Part shown: positions 1 through 6,778 of the stretch, one piece after another
How the letters are laid out: each line of letters starts with the position of its first letter
How positions within the stretch are numbered: the first letter of the stretch is position 1
From: Microbacterium sp.
GTDB taxonomy: Bacteria > Actinomycetota > Actinomycetes > Actinomycetales > Microbacteriaceae
Length of the DNA stretch: 42,229 nt
NCBI GenBank assembly: GCA_031277885.1
Contig: JAITLM010000138.1
Location: forward strand, 1 to 42,229
Direction of reading: 5' to 3'
The notes under the pieces: model-generated
The model's input: the letters and a program-made list of their open reading frames with translations, nothing else
Told to the model about the DNA's origin: nothing
The model's database searches: none
Position numbers and translations under genes: made by a program

Positions 1-75
1 AACCCGGAAGCTAAGCCTCACAGCGCCGATGGTACTGCAGGGGGGACCCTGTGGGAGAGTAGGACACCGCCGGAC
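1..75 (+). rRNA. rrf: 5S ribosomal RNA, 3' part
   Basis: The first ~75 bases read as the 3' half of a bacterial 5S rRNA: the GGAAGCTAAGCC stretch, then CGCCGATGGTACTGC, then GGGAGAGTAGGACACCGCC closing the terminal stem. The 5' half and the rest of the rRNA operon lie outside the window. The mature 3' end is placed by resemblance and may be off by a few bases. Two hairpins follow immediately and would end the operon. Confidence 0.95.
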
Positions 76-85
76 TTCCTTTAAC

Positions 86-117
86 AGAAAGGCCACCCAA
101 CGCAGGGTGGCCTTTCT
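86..117 (+). terminator. rRNA operon terminator 1
   Basis: A 13-bp perfect stem (AGAAAGGCCACCC pairing with GGGTGGCCTTTCT) with a 6-nt loop, about 10 bases after the 5S rRNA. The right arm ends in a short T run, so it fits an intrinsic terminator. Confidence 0.85.
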
Positions 118-139
118 GCATTTGCGAGCATTTCGATTC

Positions 140-166
140 AAGGCCGCCCCCAGGGGCGGCCTTTTT
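140..166 (+). terminator. rRNA operon terminator 2
   Basis: A second GC-rich hairpin (AGGCCGCCCC pairing with GGGGCGGCCT) followed by TTTTTT, a textbook intrinsic terminator. Together with the hairpin just upstream it forms the tandem terminator common after rRNA operons. Confidence 0.9.
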
Positions 167-367
167 TCGTGCGTGCGCGCCCCCGCGACCTCCGCCGCTG
201 CGCGGCGGGATTCGCGTGCTCGCGCACGACCGCGGCGCGGTCATGGCCGGTGCAGCGCGACGACCACGAGTTCGGGAGTTGGGCATCGACGCGACGGCGA
301 CGCGGGGCTACCCTGGGCGTCAGACGGGCCGTTCGCCCGCCTTCCCCGGTGGCCGAAGGAGCGCGAG

Positions 368-763
368 ATGGACGCGATGATGATGGACTCGATGAAGAGC
401 ATGGACATGATGCCCGGAATGCAGGCGATGGACATGGCGCTCATGCAGGCGTGCATGGACGCCTGTTCGGCCTGCGAGCAGGCCTGCACGGTGTGCGCCA
501 CGCAGATGATGGACTGCTCGCCGGCCTGCATGAACTGCGCCGACATGTGCAACACCATGATGCGCGCCATGATGCGTCCGCAGGGGATGACGCCTGCGGT
601 GATGATGTCGATGCTCGACGCGTGCATGGCGATGTGCCAGCTCTGCATGGACATGTGCATGAAGCACGAGGCGCACAGCGAGGTGTGCCGTATGTGCGCC
701 GCCGCGTGCAAGGCCTGCATGGATGCGTGCATGGCGATGCGCGACTCGATGATGACGGCCTGA
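368..763 (+). CDS. Met/Cys-rich four-helix copper-binding protein (DUF326 / Csp-like)
   Basis: 131 aa. A cytosolic-looking protein with no signal peptide, dominated by helices carrying CxxC and CxxxC pairs (ACMDACSACEQACTVC, CMNCADMC, CMAMCQLCMDMC, CRMCAAACKACMDAC). By hand count it has 18 Cys and 36 Met, so about 41% of residues carry sulphur. The Cys spacing matches the DUF326 / copper storage protein (Csp) fold, a four-helix bundle whose core binds many Cu(I) ions. Copper storage or detoxification is inferred. ATG 368 has an AAGGAG box 5 bases upstream. In-frame codons further upstream encode an Arg-rich run that looks non-coding. The first ~25 residues are Met-rich (MMMDSM, MDMMPGM), which is unusual for the family and resembles Met-based copper ligands. 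No other copper gene is adjacent. Confidence 0.85.
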   Translation: MDAMMMDSMKSMDMMPGMQAMDMALMQACMDACSACEQACTVCATQMMDCSPACMNCADMCNTMMRAMMRPQGMTPAVMMSMLDACMAMCQLCMDMCMKHEAHSEVCRMCAAACKACMDACMAMRDSMMTA

Positions 764-814
764 GCGGAACGCTGCGGCCGCGCCGCCTCCACCACGGTGG
801 CTTAGGATCGAAGC

Positions 815-889
815 ATGCTCGTTGTTCGGGGCACCCGTTCGGTGCCGAGGGAGGTCGCTGGCGCATTCCGCGCCGGTGACAGAGGCTGA
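815..889 (+). CDS. Candidate 24-aa leader peptide (uORF) upstream of the FBP gene
   Basis: A -10-like box TAGGAT (803-808) is followed by exactly six bases and an ATG. That is the leaderless arrangement seen at other starts in this window. The ATG opens 24 codons (MLVVRGTRSVPREV...) ending in TGA at 887-889. Its own mRNA holds a hairpin (GGCACC/GGTGCC, 830-846), and two more hairpins lie between it and the downstream start. This is the layout of a ribosome-sensing attenuator, but no -35 box is convincing and expression is unproven. Confidence 0.35.
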   Translation: MLVVRGTRSVPREVAGAFRAGDRG

Positions 890-959
890 CGCCCCTGCCG
901 GTGGGTTCTCCCGCCGGCCGGATCGTCGCGCCCGCGTGAGTCCTCCGCGGGTCATCCTC

Positions 960-1010
960 CGGCTGCATCCCTACGGCAGCCGTCTCCTCCCGCCTGCGTT
1001 CGGCAGGCGG
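960..1010 (+). promoter_or_regulatory. Two hairpins in the leader of the FBP-domain gene
   Basis: Hairpin 1 (960-982) has perfect 7-bp arms CGGCTGC/GCAGCCG. Hairpin 2 (990-1010) has perfect 8-bp arms CCGCCTGC/GCAGGCGG with a 5-nt loop and ends 25 bases before the ATG at 1036. Neither has a T tract. They could act as an attenuator or gate ribosome access. Confidence 0.45.
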
Positions 1011-1035
1011 TCAGACACCGCACAGAGAGCACGAC

Positions 1036-1524
1036 ATGCTTCCCCTCGATGAGCGCACCATTCGCGCGTCCTTCCGCAACGCCTCCCGCAAGGAGGCCTC
1101 CTCCGCCACCATGCCTCCCGAGTTCGCCGAGATCGACTTCTCGTCGCTCGACTTCCTGGGCTGGTCCGATCCGAAGATGCCTCGACGGGCGTACATCGCC
1201 GCGCAGCCCGATGAGGGTTCGCCGATCGCGGTGATGCTGCAGCAGGCCGAACAGCGCACCCTGGCCCGCGCGCAGTGCTCCTGGTGCGAGGACGTCACCC
1301 TTCGCAACGACGTGCAGTTCTTCGCCGCGCGAAAGGCCGGTCCCGCGGGGCGCAACGGCGACACCCTCGGCGTGCTGATCTGCGCGAACTTCGGCTGCTC
1401 GGCCAATGTGCGGCGCCTTCCGGCGCTCGCCTACGAGGGCTTCGACCGTGAAGCGGCGCGCGCGCAGCGGATCCTGCGCCTGCAGCAGCACGTGCGGGGC
1501 TTCCTCCGCGAACTCGGCGCATGA
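1036..1524 (+). CDS. FBP-domain (FusB/EF-G-binding-like) zinc-finger protein
   Basis: 162 aa. The C-terminal half looks like the FBP_C treble-clef zinc finger: CSWC at 81-84 and C116/C121 in LICANFGCSANVRR would hold the zinc. In the FusB/FusC family this domain binds elongation factor G and frees ribosomes stalled by fusidic acid. The actinobacterial members are mostly uncharacterised, so EF-G binding is inferred from the family. The N-terminal ~75 residues are helical, as expected. The ATG at 1036 has only a weak purine-rich box (AGAGAG). The 220-nt leader with a possible uORF and hairpins suggests regulated expression. A strong convergent terminator follows the stop. Confidence 0.8.
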   Translation: MLPLDERTIRASFRNASRKEASSATMPPEFAEIDFSSLDFLGWSDPKMPRRAYIAAQPDEGSPIAVMLQQAEQRTLARAQCSWCEDVTLRNDVQFFAARKAGPAGRNGDTLGVLICANFGCSANVRRLPALAYEGFDREAARAQRILRLQQHVRGFLRELGA

Positions 1525-1529
1525 CCGCG

Positions 1530-1567
1530 GACGCCCTTCGCCTGCCTTCCTGGAGGCGAAGGGCGTC
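1530..1567. terminator. Bidirectional terminator between convergent genes
   Basis: A perfect 14-bp stem (GACGCCCTTCGCCT with AGGCGAAGGGCGTC) and a 10-nt loop, between the stop of the FBP gene (1524) and the stop of the convergent minus-strand gene (1577). It lacks a long T tract, as is common in high-GC actinobacteria. Confidence 0.75.
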
Positions 1568-1576
1568 TTCCGGAGG

Positions 1577-1924
1577 TCAGGCGCGGGCGACGTTGTAGCG
1601 CAGGGCGCCGATGGCGAGCACATCCCAGCGGGTGTGCACGGCCACGGGCTGGCCCGGCTCGACCTCGAGGGCCGCACCGCCGGCGTTCCAGAGCGACAGC
1701 GCCTCGCCGTCGAGCGTGATGACCGCGACGATGCCGGCCGCGCGGTCGACCGACGAGACGAGCGCATCGGTCCAGCCGGCGGTCGTCGCGGCGGCGAGCC
1801 GGGCCTGGATCAGGTGCAGAGCATGCCCCGGGGCGAAGGAGGAGCAGACGTCGCCGTGGTCGCACATGCACGCCGCAGCCTCACGCACCGGAAGGGGCGA
1901 AGGGTGGATGCGGGGCGTGGTCAC
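1577..1924 (-). CDS. Conserved small protein of unknown function
   Basis: 115 aa, start GTG at 1924 with a GAGGAG box six bases upstream and a possible -10 (TAGCCT) near 1954-1959. I do not recognise the family. It has a CMCDHGDVC segment near the N terminus (residues ~19-27) that could bind metal. The rest looks like alternating strands, ending in VHTRWDVLAIGALRYNV. There are no membrane segments and no signal peptide. Frame and codon use fit a real gene. Confidence 0.7.
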   Translation of the reverse strand: MTTPRIHPSPLPVREAAACMCDHGDVCSSFAPGHALHLIQARLAAATTAGWTDALVSSVDRAAGIVAVITLDGEALSLWNAGGAALEVEPGQPVAVHTRWDVLAIGALRYNVARA

Positions 1925-2009
1925 GGTGGTCTCCTCACAGGATCGGTCCGATCAGGCTACGTCCGGGCGTGTCGCGGGCGCCAACGGACGCGAAATGTGC
2001 CGACACACT

Positions 2010-2444
2010 TCACGGCGTCGACAGCACCGACTCGATCGCGCAGGGCGCGCGCTCGACGTCGTAGTCGCGCAACCAGCGCGGGTGGATCGCGATCACGACG
2101 AAGCCGTCGGCGAGGGACCGCGAGCCCGGGTACTGCGCGTCGTAGGCCGCGCCGAGCCGGATCCGGGCGTCGCCGTCCAGGACCTCGGCGACGCCCTCGA
2201 TCTGCAGGCTGCGCACGGCGCCCGTGCCGACGACGAGTGCCACCCGCGGCTCGTGCCGCAGGTTCGCGACCTTGCGGGCGGACGCGGGCGCGTTCACGAC
2301 GAGGGTGCCGTCATCGAGCGCGGCGATCCCCACCAGCGCCGCCTCGGGGGCTCCGTCGGCGGCGGTGGTCGCCAGGACACCCTGCTTCTCTCGCCGCACG
2401 GTCGCCACGAGCACGGCGAGCGGGGAGCGGGGCGCGGCGTCCAT
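2010..2444 (-). CDS. Pyridoxamine 5'-phosphate oxidase-fold FMN/F420-binding protein
   Basis: 144 aa from the chosen ATG. The split-barrel flavin-binding fold is suggested by GVLATTAADGAPEAALVGIAALDDGTLVV, the following KVANLRHEPRVALVVG segment and the C-terminal VVIAIHPRWLRDYD. Such proteins bind FMN or F420 and reduce small substrates; the substrate is unknown. The open frame extends 17 codons further, but the ATG at 2444 sits exactly six bases after TATCGT (2451-2456), which fits a leaderless transcript and decides the start. Confidence 0.75.
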   Translation of the reverse strand: MDAAPRSPLAVLVATVRREKQGVLATTAADGAPEAALVGIAALDDGTLVVNAPASARKVANLRHEPRVALVVGTGAVRSLQIEGVAEVLDGDARIRLGAAYDAQYPGSRSLADGFVVIAIHPRWLRDYDVERAPCAIESVLSTP

Positions 2445-2504
2445 CCGCTCACGATAGCGGGGGCGGAGTCGGCGCAGCGCGGCCGCGCAGGGCATCCGCG
2501 ACGG

Positions 2505-4220
2505 TCAGAGCCGGGGTGTGCGCGACGGCGCGGTGCGGCGTCCCCCCTCGGCGCCGATCGCCTCGAAGCCCGCCCCGATCCGCAGCAGGGCGCTGTCGTC
2601 GTAGGAGCGACCGATGAAGGTGAGCCCGATCGGCATGCCGATGTCCGCCATCAACCCCATCGGCACCGTCACGCTCGGGATCCCGAGGTGGCGCATCGGC
2701 AGGTTGCCGTTCGCGATCCAGGTGCCGTTGCGCCAGCCGAGGTCGGCCGAGGCGGGGTTCACATCCATGTCCGCGGGGCCCACGTCGGCCACCGCGGGGA
2801 AGGCGACGGCGTCGAGTCCGCGTGCATCCATCCACTCCTCGAGGTCGATCCGTCGCGTCTCCTCGAGGCCGGCCAGGCCCTGTTCGAGCTCGGGGATCGA
2901 CGCGATCGTCGCGCCGGGGTTCCGCCGCACCCAGTCGGGGTACTCCGCGATGTCGTCGTCGAAGCCCGTGTAGCGGTCGGGCAGTGCGCCTTCCGGGTGC
3001 GGGAAGATCGTCGCGCCGTCGACGTCGGCGAGACTGCGCAGCTGCGGATCCCCGTTCGCCTCCAGGAAGTCCTGCCAGCCCCACGCCGAGAGGTCTACGA
3101 TCTCGCGATGCAGGTACTCGGGCGTGACGAGTCCGCGCGAGGCGATCGTCGGGGCGCCGGGGCGGTCGCCCTCGTAGTTGGTCACGACCGGGAAGTCGAC
3201 CTCGACGACCTCGGCGCCGGCGCCCTCCAGATCCGCTTTCGCCTGTTCCCAGCGTGCGACGACGGACGCGCGTGTGTCGATGCGCTGCCCGGTCGGCCCG
3301 CCGACGCCGGGGTGCTCGGCGGTGCCCGCGTCGGGGTCGGCGTTGATGTACATGCGCGGGATGCCGATGCGCGTGCCGGCCAGGGCTGCAGCCGCGTCGA
3401 TCGCGAGATCCGGATACGCATCGGGGCGGACGGCCGATGAGGCGGGCAGGGTGATCCAGGGCTGGGCGCGCCAGAAGTCGCCACGGGTCTCGGAATCGTC
3501 GGCGACGATCACGTCGAGGATCTCGAGCAGGTCGGACATGGTGCGCGCGTGCGGCACGACGACGTCCATGGTCGGCACGAGCGGCCAGTTGCCGCGCACC
3601 GAGATCACGCCGCGCGAGGGCGTGTACGCGCACAGCGCGTTGTTGGTCGCCGGGCCGCGTCCGCTCGACCACGTCTCCTCGCCGAGCCCGAACGCGCCGA
3701 AGCTCGCCGCGGTCGCGGTGCCGGATCCGTTCGAGGATCCGGAGGCGAACGGCGCAGTGAGGAAGCCGGCGTTGTAGGGGCTCTCCGCGCGGCCGTAGAC
3801 GCCGCGCTGCATGCCGCCGTTGGCCATGGGTGGCATGTTCGTGAGGCCGAGGCAGATCGCGCCGCCCGCGCGGAGGCGCTCGATCGTGAACGCGTCGCGC
3901 TGGGCGATCAGCCCGGCGAACGCCGGGGAGCCCGCCGCCGCCGTGAGCCCGCGCACGAGGTAGCTGTCCTTCGCGGTGTAGGGGATGCCGTCGAGCGGGC
4001 CGAGGACCTCGCCGCGGGCGCGGCGGGCGTCGGATGCCTCGGCCTCTGCGCGTGCCTCGGGGTTGCGCACCACGACCGCATTCAGCGCGGTGTCCGTGTC
4101 AGGTCCGTCGTAGGCGTCGATGCGGGCGAGGTAGGCGTCGACGAGCTCGACCGCCGTGGTCTCGCCGCTCTCCAGGGCTTCGCGCAGGCGCGCGATCGGG
4201 GTCTCGACGACGTCGAACAT
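2505..4220 (-). CDS. Amidase-signature hydrolase
   Basis: 571 aa. Amidase-signature family enzyme hydrolysing C-N bonds through a Ser-cisSer-Lys triad. The Lys is K84 (GIPYTAKDSY), the Gly/Ser loop is ASGSSNGSG (S162/S163), and the nucleophile should be S186 in ETWSSGR, which aligns with the canonical DTGGSIR. Both signature stretches are altered (SNGSG for SGGS; WSS for GGS), so this is a divergent subfamily with unknown substrate. Start ATG 4220 has GAAGGA upstream. It lies 134 bases downstream of agmatine deiminase on the same strand, with a hairpin between. A shared role in amide or ureido nitrogen release is plausible, and the divergent TetR gene may control both. Confidence 0.85.
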   Translation of the reverse strand: MFDVVETPIARLREALESGETTAVELVDAYLARIDAYDGPDTDTALNAVVVRNPEARAEAEASDARRARGEVLGPLDGIPYTAKDSYLVRGLTAAAGSPAFAGLIAQRDAFTIERLRAGGAICLGLTNMPPMANGGMQRGVYGRAESPYNAGFLTAPFASGSSNGSGTATAASFGAFGLGEETWSSGRGPATNNALCAYTPSRGVISVRGNWPLVPTMDVVVPHARTMSDLLEILDVIVADDSETRGDFWRAQPWITLPASSAVRPDAYPDLAIDAAAALAGTRIGIPRMYINADPDAGTAEHPGVGGPTGQRIDTRASVVARWEQAKADLEGAGAEVVEVDFPVVTNYEGDRPGAPTIASRGLVTPEYLHREIVDLSAWGWQDFLEANGDPQLRSLADVDGATIFPHPEGALPDRYTGFDDDIAEYPDWVRRNPGATIASIPELEQGLAGLEETRRIDLEEWMDARGLDAVAFPAVADVGPADMDVNPASADLGWRNGTWIANGNLPMRHLGIPSVTVPMGLMADIGMPIGLTFIGRSYDDSALLRIGAGFEAIGAEGGRRTAPSRTPRL

Positions 4221-4270
4221 GGGCTGTCCTTCGGAGGGCTCGGTCGCTGCGGGAGTCGGCGCGACGGTGG

Positions 4271-4347
4271 GTGCGGAGCAGTGCGGTGCGGTGCGGTGCT
4301 GTGGGGCCGGGTTCCGTGGTGCCTGCCCGGTGAGGCGCAGGCACCAC
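4271..4347 (-). terminator. Hairpin plus GTGCG-type repeats between aguA and amidase genes
   Basis: A perfect 10-bp stem (GTGGTGCCTG/CAGGCACCAC, 4316-4347) begins 8 bases past the aguA stop when read on the minus strand. Next to it (4271-4302) is a run of near-perfect GTGCGG repeats, six-base units broken once. There is no T tract. It may be an attenuating terminator that lowers read-through into the amidase gene. Confidence 0.5.
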
Positions 4348-4354
4348 GAGATCC

Positions 4355-5389
4355 TCAGCGGCCGAGGGAGGGCTGCTGCTGGGTGATGCAGTGGACGCCG
4401 CCGCCGCGGTCGAAGAGCGGGCGGGCGTCGACGGTCACGACGCGGCGGCCGGGGTAGGCCTCGGAGAGGATGTCCCTGGCGCGGGTGTCGGCGACGTCGT
4501 CCCCGAACCCGCAGGCGATGACGCCGTCGTTCGTGACGAGGTGGTTGACGTAGCTCCAGTCCACGAAGCCCTCCTCGTCGCGCAGCGTCGACGGAGCCGG
4601 CAGATCCACGATCTCGAACGCGCGGCCCGCGGCGTCCGTCTGCGTGGCCAGGTGCGTGCGCAGCGCGGCGGAGACCTCGTAGTCCGGGTGGCCCGGATCC
4701 TGCTGGGCGTGCAGGAGGATCCGTCCGGGGGAGGTGATCGCCGCGACGATGTCGACGTGTCCGTTGGTGCCGAAGTCGTCGTAGTCGCGGGTGAGGCCTC
4801 GGGGGAGCCACACGGCCTTGGTCGCGCCGATCGTGCGGAGCATCTCCGCCTCGACGCGCTGCTTGTCGAGGAAGGGGTTGCGGCGCGGGTCGAGCTGCAC
4901 GGTCTCGGTGAGCAGGACGGTGCCCTCGCCGTCGACGTGGATGCCGCCGCCCTCGTTCACGAGCGTGGAGCTCACGAGTTCGGCGCCCGCCTCTGCCGCG
5001 ATGATGCGCGCGTGCTGCGCGGCGTCGTGCCAGCGCGCCCAGGCCGGAGCGCCCCAGCCGTTGAACACCCAGTCCACGGCGCCGAGCGCTCCGGGGCGCT
5101 CGGGATCCACGACGAACGTGGGGCCGGAGTCGCGCATCCAGAACTCGTCGACGGGCGCCTCGAGGATCGTCACATCGGACGACAGCATGCGCCGGGCGCG
5201 GGTGAGCTCGCTCGGATCCACGAGGATCGTCACCGGCGTGAACTCGGAGACGGCATGCGCCACGGCGGTCCAGGTGGCGTAGCCCTCCTCGCGGAGGGCG
5301 TCGGTGTCGCCGAGGGTCTCGCCCTCGGCGGGGAAGGCCATCCAGACACGGTCGTGTCGGGCGGTCTCGCTGGGCATCAGCCAGGGCAT
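4355..5389 (-). CDS. aguA: Agmatine deiminase
   Basis: 344 aa, the usual family length. A peptidylarginine-deiminase-fold enzyme converting agmatine to N-carbamoylputrescine and ammonia. Visible signature residues are D87 in DEFWMRDSGP, H151 in EGGGIHVDGEG, H211 in TNGHVDIVA and nucleophile C334 in GGGVHCITQQQP near the C terminus. The ATG at 5389 has a GAGGAG box six bases upstream; the open frame reaches 16 codons further but the family begins at about MPWLMPSE. It is first in a probable two-gene unit with the amidase and divergent from a TetR gene 69 bases away, whose promoter region it shares. No N-carbamoylputrescine amidase is visible nearby; the downstream amidase-signature protein belongs to a different family. 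Confidence 0.93.
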   Translation of the reverse strand: MPWLMPSETARHDRVWMAFPAEGETLGDTDALREEGYATWTAVAHAVSEFTPVTILVDPSELTRARRMLSSDVTILEAPVDEFWMRDSGPTFVVDPERPGALGAVDWVFNGWGAPAWARWHDAAQHARIIAAEAGAELVSSTLVNEGGGIHVDGEGTVLLTETVQLDPRRNPFLDKQRVEAEMLRTIGATKAVWLPRGLTRDYDDFGTNGHVDIVAAITSPGRILLHAQQDPGHPDYEVSAALRTHLATQTDAAGRAFEIVDLPAPSTLRDEEGFVDWSYVNHLVTNDGVIACGFGDDVADTRARDILSEAYPGRRVVTVDARPLFDRGGGVHCITQQQPSLGR

Positions 5390-5417
5390 CGGTGCTCCTC
5401 GGATCGGGTTCGCCACG

Positions 5418-5450
5418 CTTATTGAACAAGCGGCCAACTAGCGCTAATGT
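5418..5450 (+). promoter_or_regulatory. Promoter of the TetR gene with candidate operator
   Basis: TTGAAC (5422-5427), a 17-bp spacer, then TAATGT (5445-5450): a near-consensus housekeeping promoter. Transcription would begin at or within two bases of the ATG at 5459, giving a leaderless mRNA. The -35 is embedded in a short palindrome, CTTATTGAACAAG (5418-5430), a plausible TetR operator serving the divergent aguA gene too. Confidence 0.65.
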
Positions 5451-5458
5451 ATAGCCCC

Positions 5459-6055
5459 ATGAGCACCTCGTCAACCCCTCGGCCGAAGCGGATGCCGCCG
5501 GAGCAGCGGGAGAGGGCGATCCTCGACGCCGCGGTCAACCTCGCGCGGCAGGGCGGCATCGCCGGGCTCACCGTGCGGACGGTGGCCGCCGCCGCGGGCG
5601 TGACGCCGGCGCTGGTCGCCCACTACCGGCCGAGCATGGATGCGTTCGTCGCCGAGGTGTTCGGCGCGATCGTCGGGGCCGAGCGCGAGGAGGTCGTCGC
5701 CGTCGGACGTGCCGGCACGGACCTTCGCTCACGGATCACGCGCGTCGTGGAGACCCTGCTCGACGGCGACCGCGACGACGTGACCCTGGTCTGGGTGCAG
5801 GCCTGGGCGGCGGGAGCGCGCAACGAGGAGCTCGCCGCGCGCGTGCGGCTCGAGATGGACCTCTGGCAGCAAGACCTCGAACGGATCGTCGCCGAGGGCG
5901 TCGCCGCGGAGGAGATCTCCCCCGAGCGCGCAGAGGGCGTGGCATGGCTGCTGCTCGCGACCGTGGACGGGATGAATGCGCACTCCCTCGTGAAGTGGGC
6001 GCCCGAGGACCGTGCCGCCGTCGCCCGCCGCACCGTCGCCGCGCTGCTGGGCTGA
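5459..6055 (+). CDS. TetR/BetI-like transcriptional regulator
   Basis: 198 aa. The N-terminal HTH (LARQGGIAGLTVRTVAAAAGVTPALVAHYRPSMDAFVAEVF, residues ~30-70) is typical of the BetI branch of TetR. The C-terminal ligand-binding half contains LVWVQAWAAGARNEELA, as in TetR_C_6-type repressors. ATG 5459 is preferred over ATG 5447 because 5447 lies inside the -10 box. Divergent orientation suggests it represses itself and the aguA-amidase unit, perhaps sensing a polyamine or amide; that is inference. Confidence 0.88.
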   Translation: MSTSSTPRPKRMPPEQRERAILDAAVNLARQGGIAGLTVRTVAAAAGVTPALVAHYRPSMDAFVAEVFGAIVGAEREEVVAVGRAGTDLRSRITRVVETLLDGDRDDVTLVWVQAWAAGARNEELAARVRLEMDLWQQDLERIVAEGVAAEEISPERAEGVAWLLLATVDGMNAHSLVKWAPEDRAAVARRTVAALLG

Positions 6056-6064
6056 GCATCTACC

Positions 6065-6135
6065 CGCGAGACTCCATCTGGGCGACGAGACTGCGCTGCT
6101 GAGCTGCAGTCTCGTCGCCCAGATGGAGTCTCGCG
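6065..6135. repeat. Long perfect hairpin between convergent genes
   Basis: Two perfectly complementary 30-nt arms (6065-6094 and 6106-6135) separated by 11 nt. Each arm also carries two direct CGAGACT or complementary AGTCTCG units 19 bases apart. It sits between the stops of the TetR gene and the cysteine hydrolase. It could terminate both, but is longer than needed and looks like a dispersed intergenic repeat. Confidence 0.9.
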
Positions 6136-6136
6136 G

Positions 6137-6778
6137 TCAGGAGGCGGGGTTCTGCAGGAGGGGGAGCGCGGAATCCGTGTCGGTGACGGTGAGCTGGGGC
6201 GGGTAGAGCGACATGACCTGGATCGCGGCGGCGTGATTCGCCGGATCCGAACCTGCGCACGCGTCGGCGGCGATCGTGATGCGGGCACCCGCGTCGGCGG
6301 CGGCCAGCGCGGTCGAGATCACGCAGCAGTCCGTCGAGACCCCGGTGAGCACGACGGGGGCGGATCCGACGTCTCTCGAGCTCAGGAACCGGTCGATCGC
6401 GCCCCACTTGCCGAACGTGGGCAGATCGAGCGTCGGATGCGGCGACAGATCCCGCGCCTCGGGCACGAGGTCGTAGAGGGGGTCATCCGCGGGCCTGTCC
6501 GCGAAGGGCCAGGCCGCGAAGTACTCGCGCCAGGAGGTGCGCCGGTCCGCGGTGGGCAGCCAGCGCGTCACGAGAACCCTGCCCGCCGCGGCATCGGCGA
6601 GGCGGCGGATGTTCGCGAACGCGGCGGGGAACATCGGGGATCCCCAGGCCGAATCCGGCGCGGCGAAGATGTTCTGCGGGTCGATCACGACGAGCCACGT
6701 GTCCTCCGGAGCCGGCGCCCCGTTCCCGGGCGCGTCGGCCCGGCTCGCGGACGGGCCCGCCTCAGGTCGCTCGGTCAT
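6137..6778 (-). CDS. Isochorismatase-fold cysteine hydrolase
   Basis: 213 aa. Alpha/beta cysteine hydrolase with the triad D33 (VVIDPQN), K124 (TFGKWGA) and C152 (GVSTDCCV, the second Cys of the pair matching the catalytic one). Relatives include nicotinamidase, N-carbamoylsarcosine amidase, biuret hydrolase and isochorismatase, so it probably cleaves an amide, ureide or similar bond. The first ~25 residues are a Pro/Ala-rich extension. Its ATG overlaps the stop of the upstream permease gene (ATGA), implying translational coupling; the permease substrate is therefore the best clue to its own. Confidence 0.87.
   Translation of the reverse strand: MTERPEAGPSASRADAPGNGAPAPEDTWLVVIDPQNIFAAPDSAWGSPMFPAAFANIRRLADAAAGRVLVTRWLPTADRRTSWREYFAAWPFADRPADDPLYDLVPEARDLSPHPTLDLPTFGKWGAIDRFLSSRDVGSAPVVLTGVSTDCCVISTALAAADAGARITIAADACAGSDPANHAAAIQVMSLYPPQLTVTDTDSALPLLQNPAS

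Noticed and set aside
76..367. tRNA or small RNA gene after the 5S rRNA
   Set aside because: I see only two terminators and GC-rich inverted repeats; no cloverleaf or T-loop sequence (GTTCGAATC type) is present.
2505..5474. One 989-codon minus-strand frame spanning the amidase and the region of aguA
   Set aside because: Only the part from 4220 down codes for the amidase. The upstream part is an Arg-rich alternate frame of aguA, as expected in GC-rich DNA without stops.
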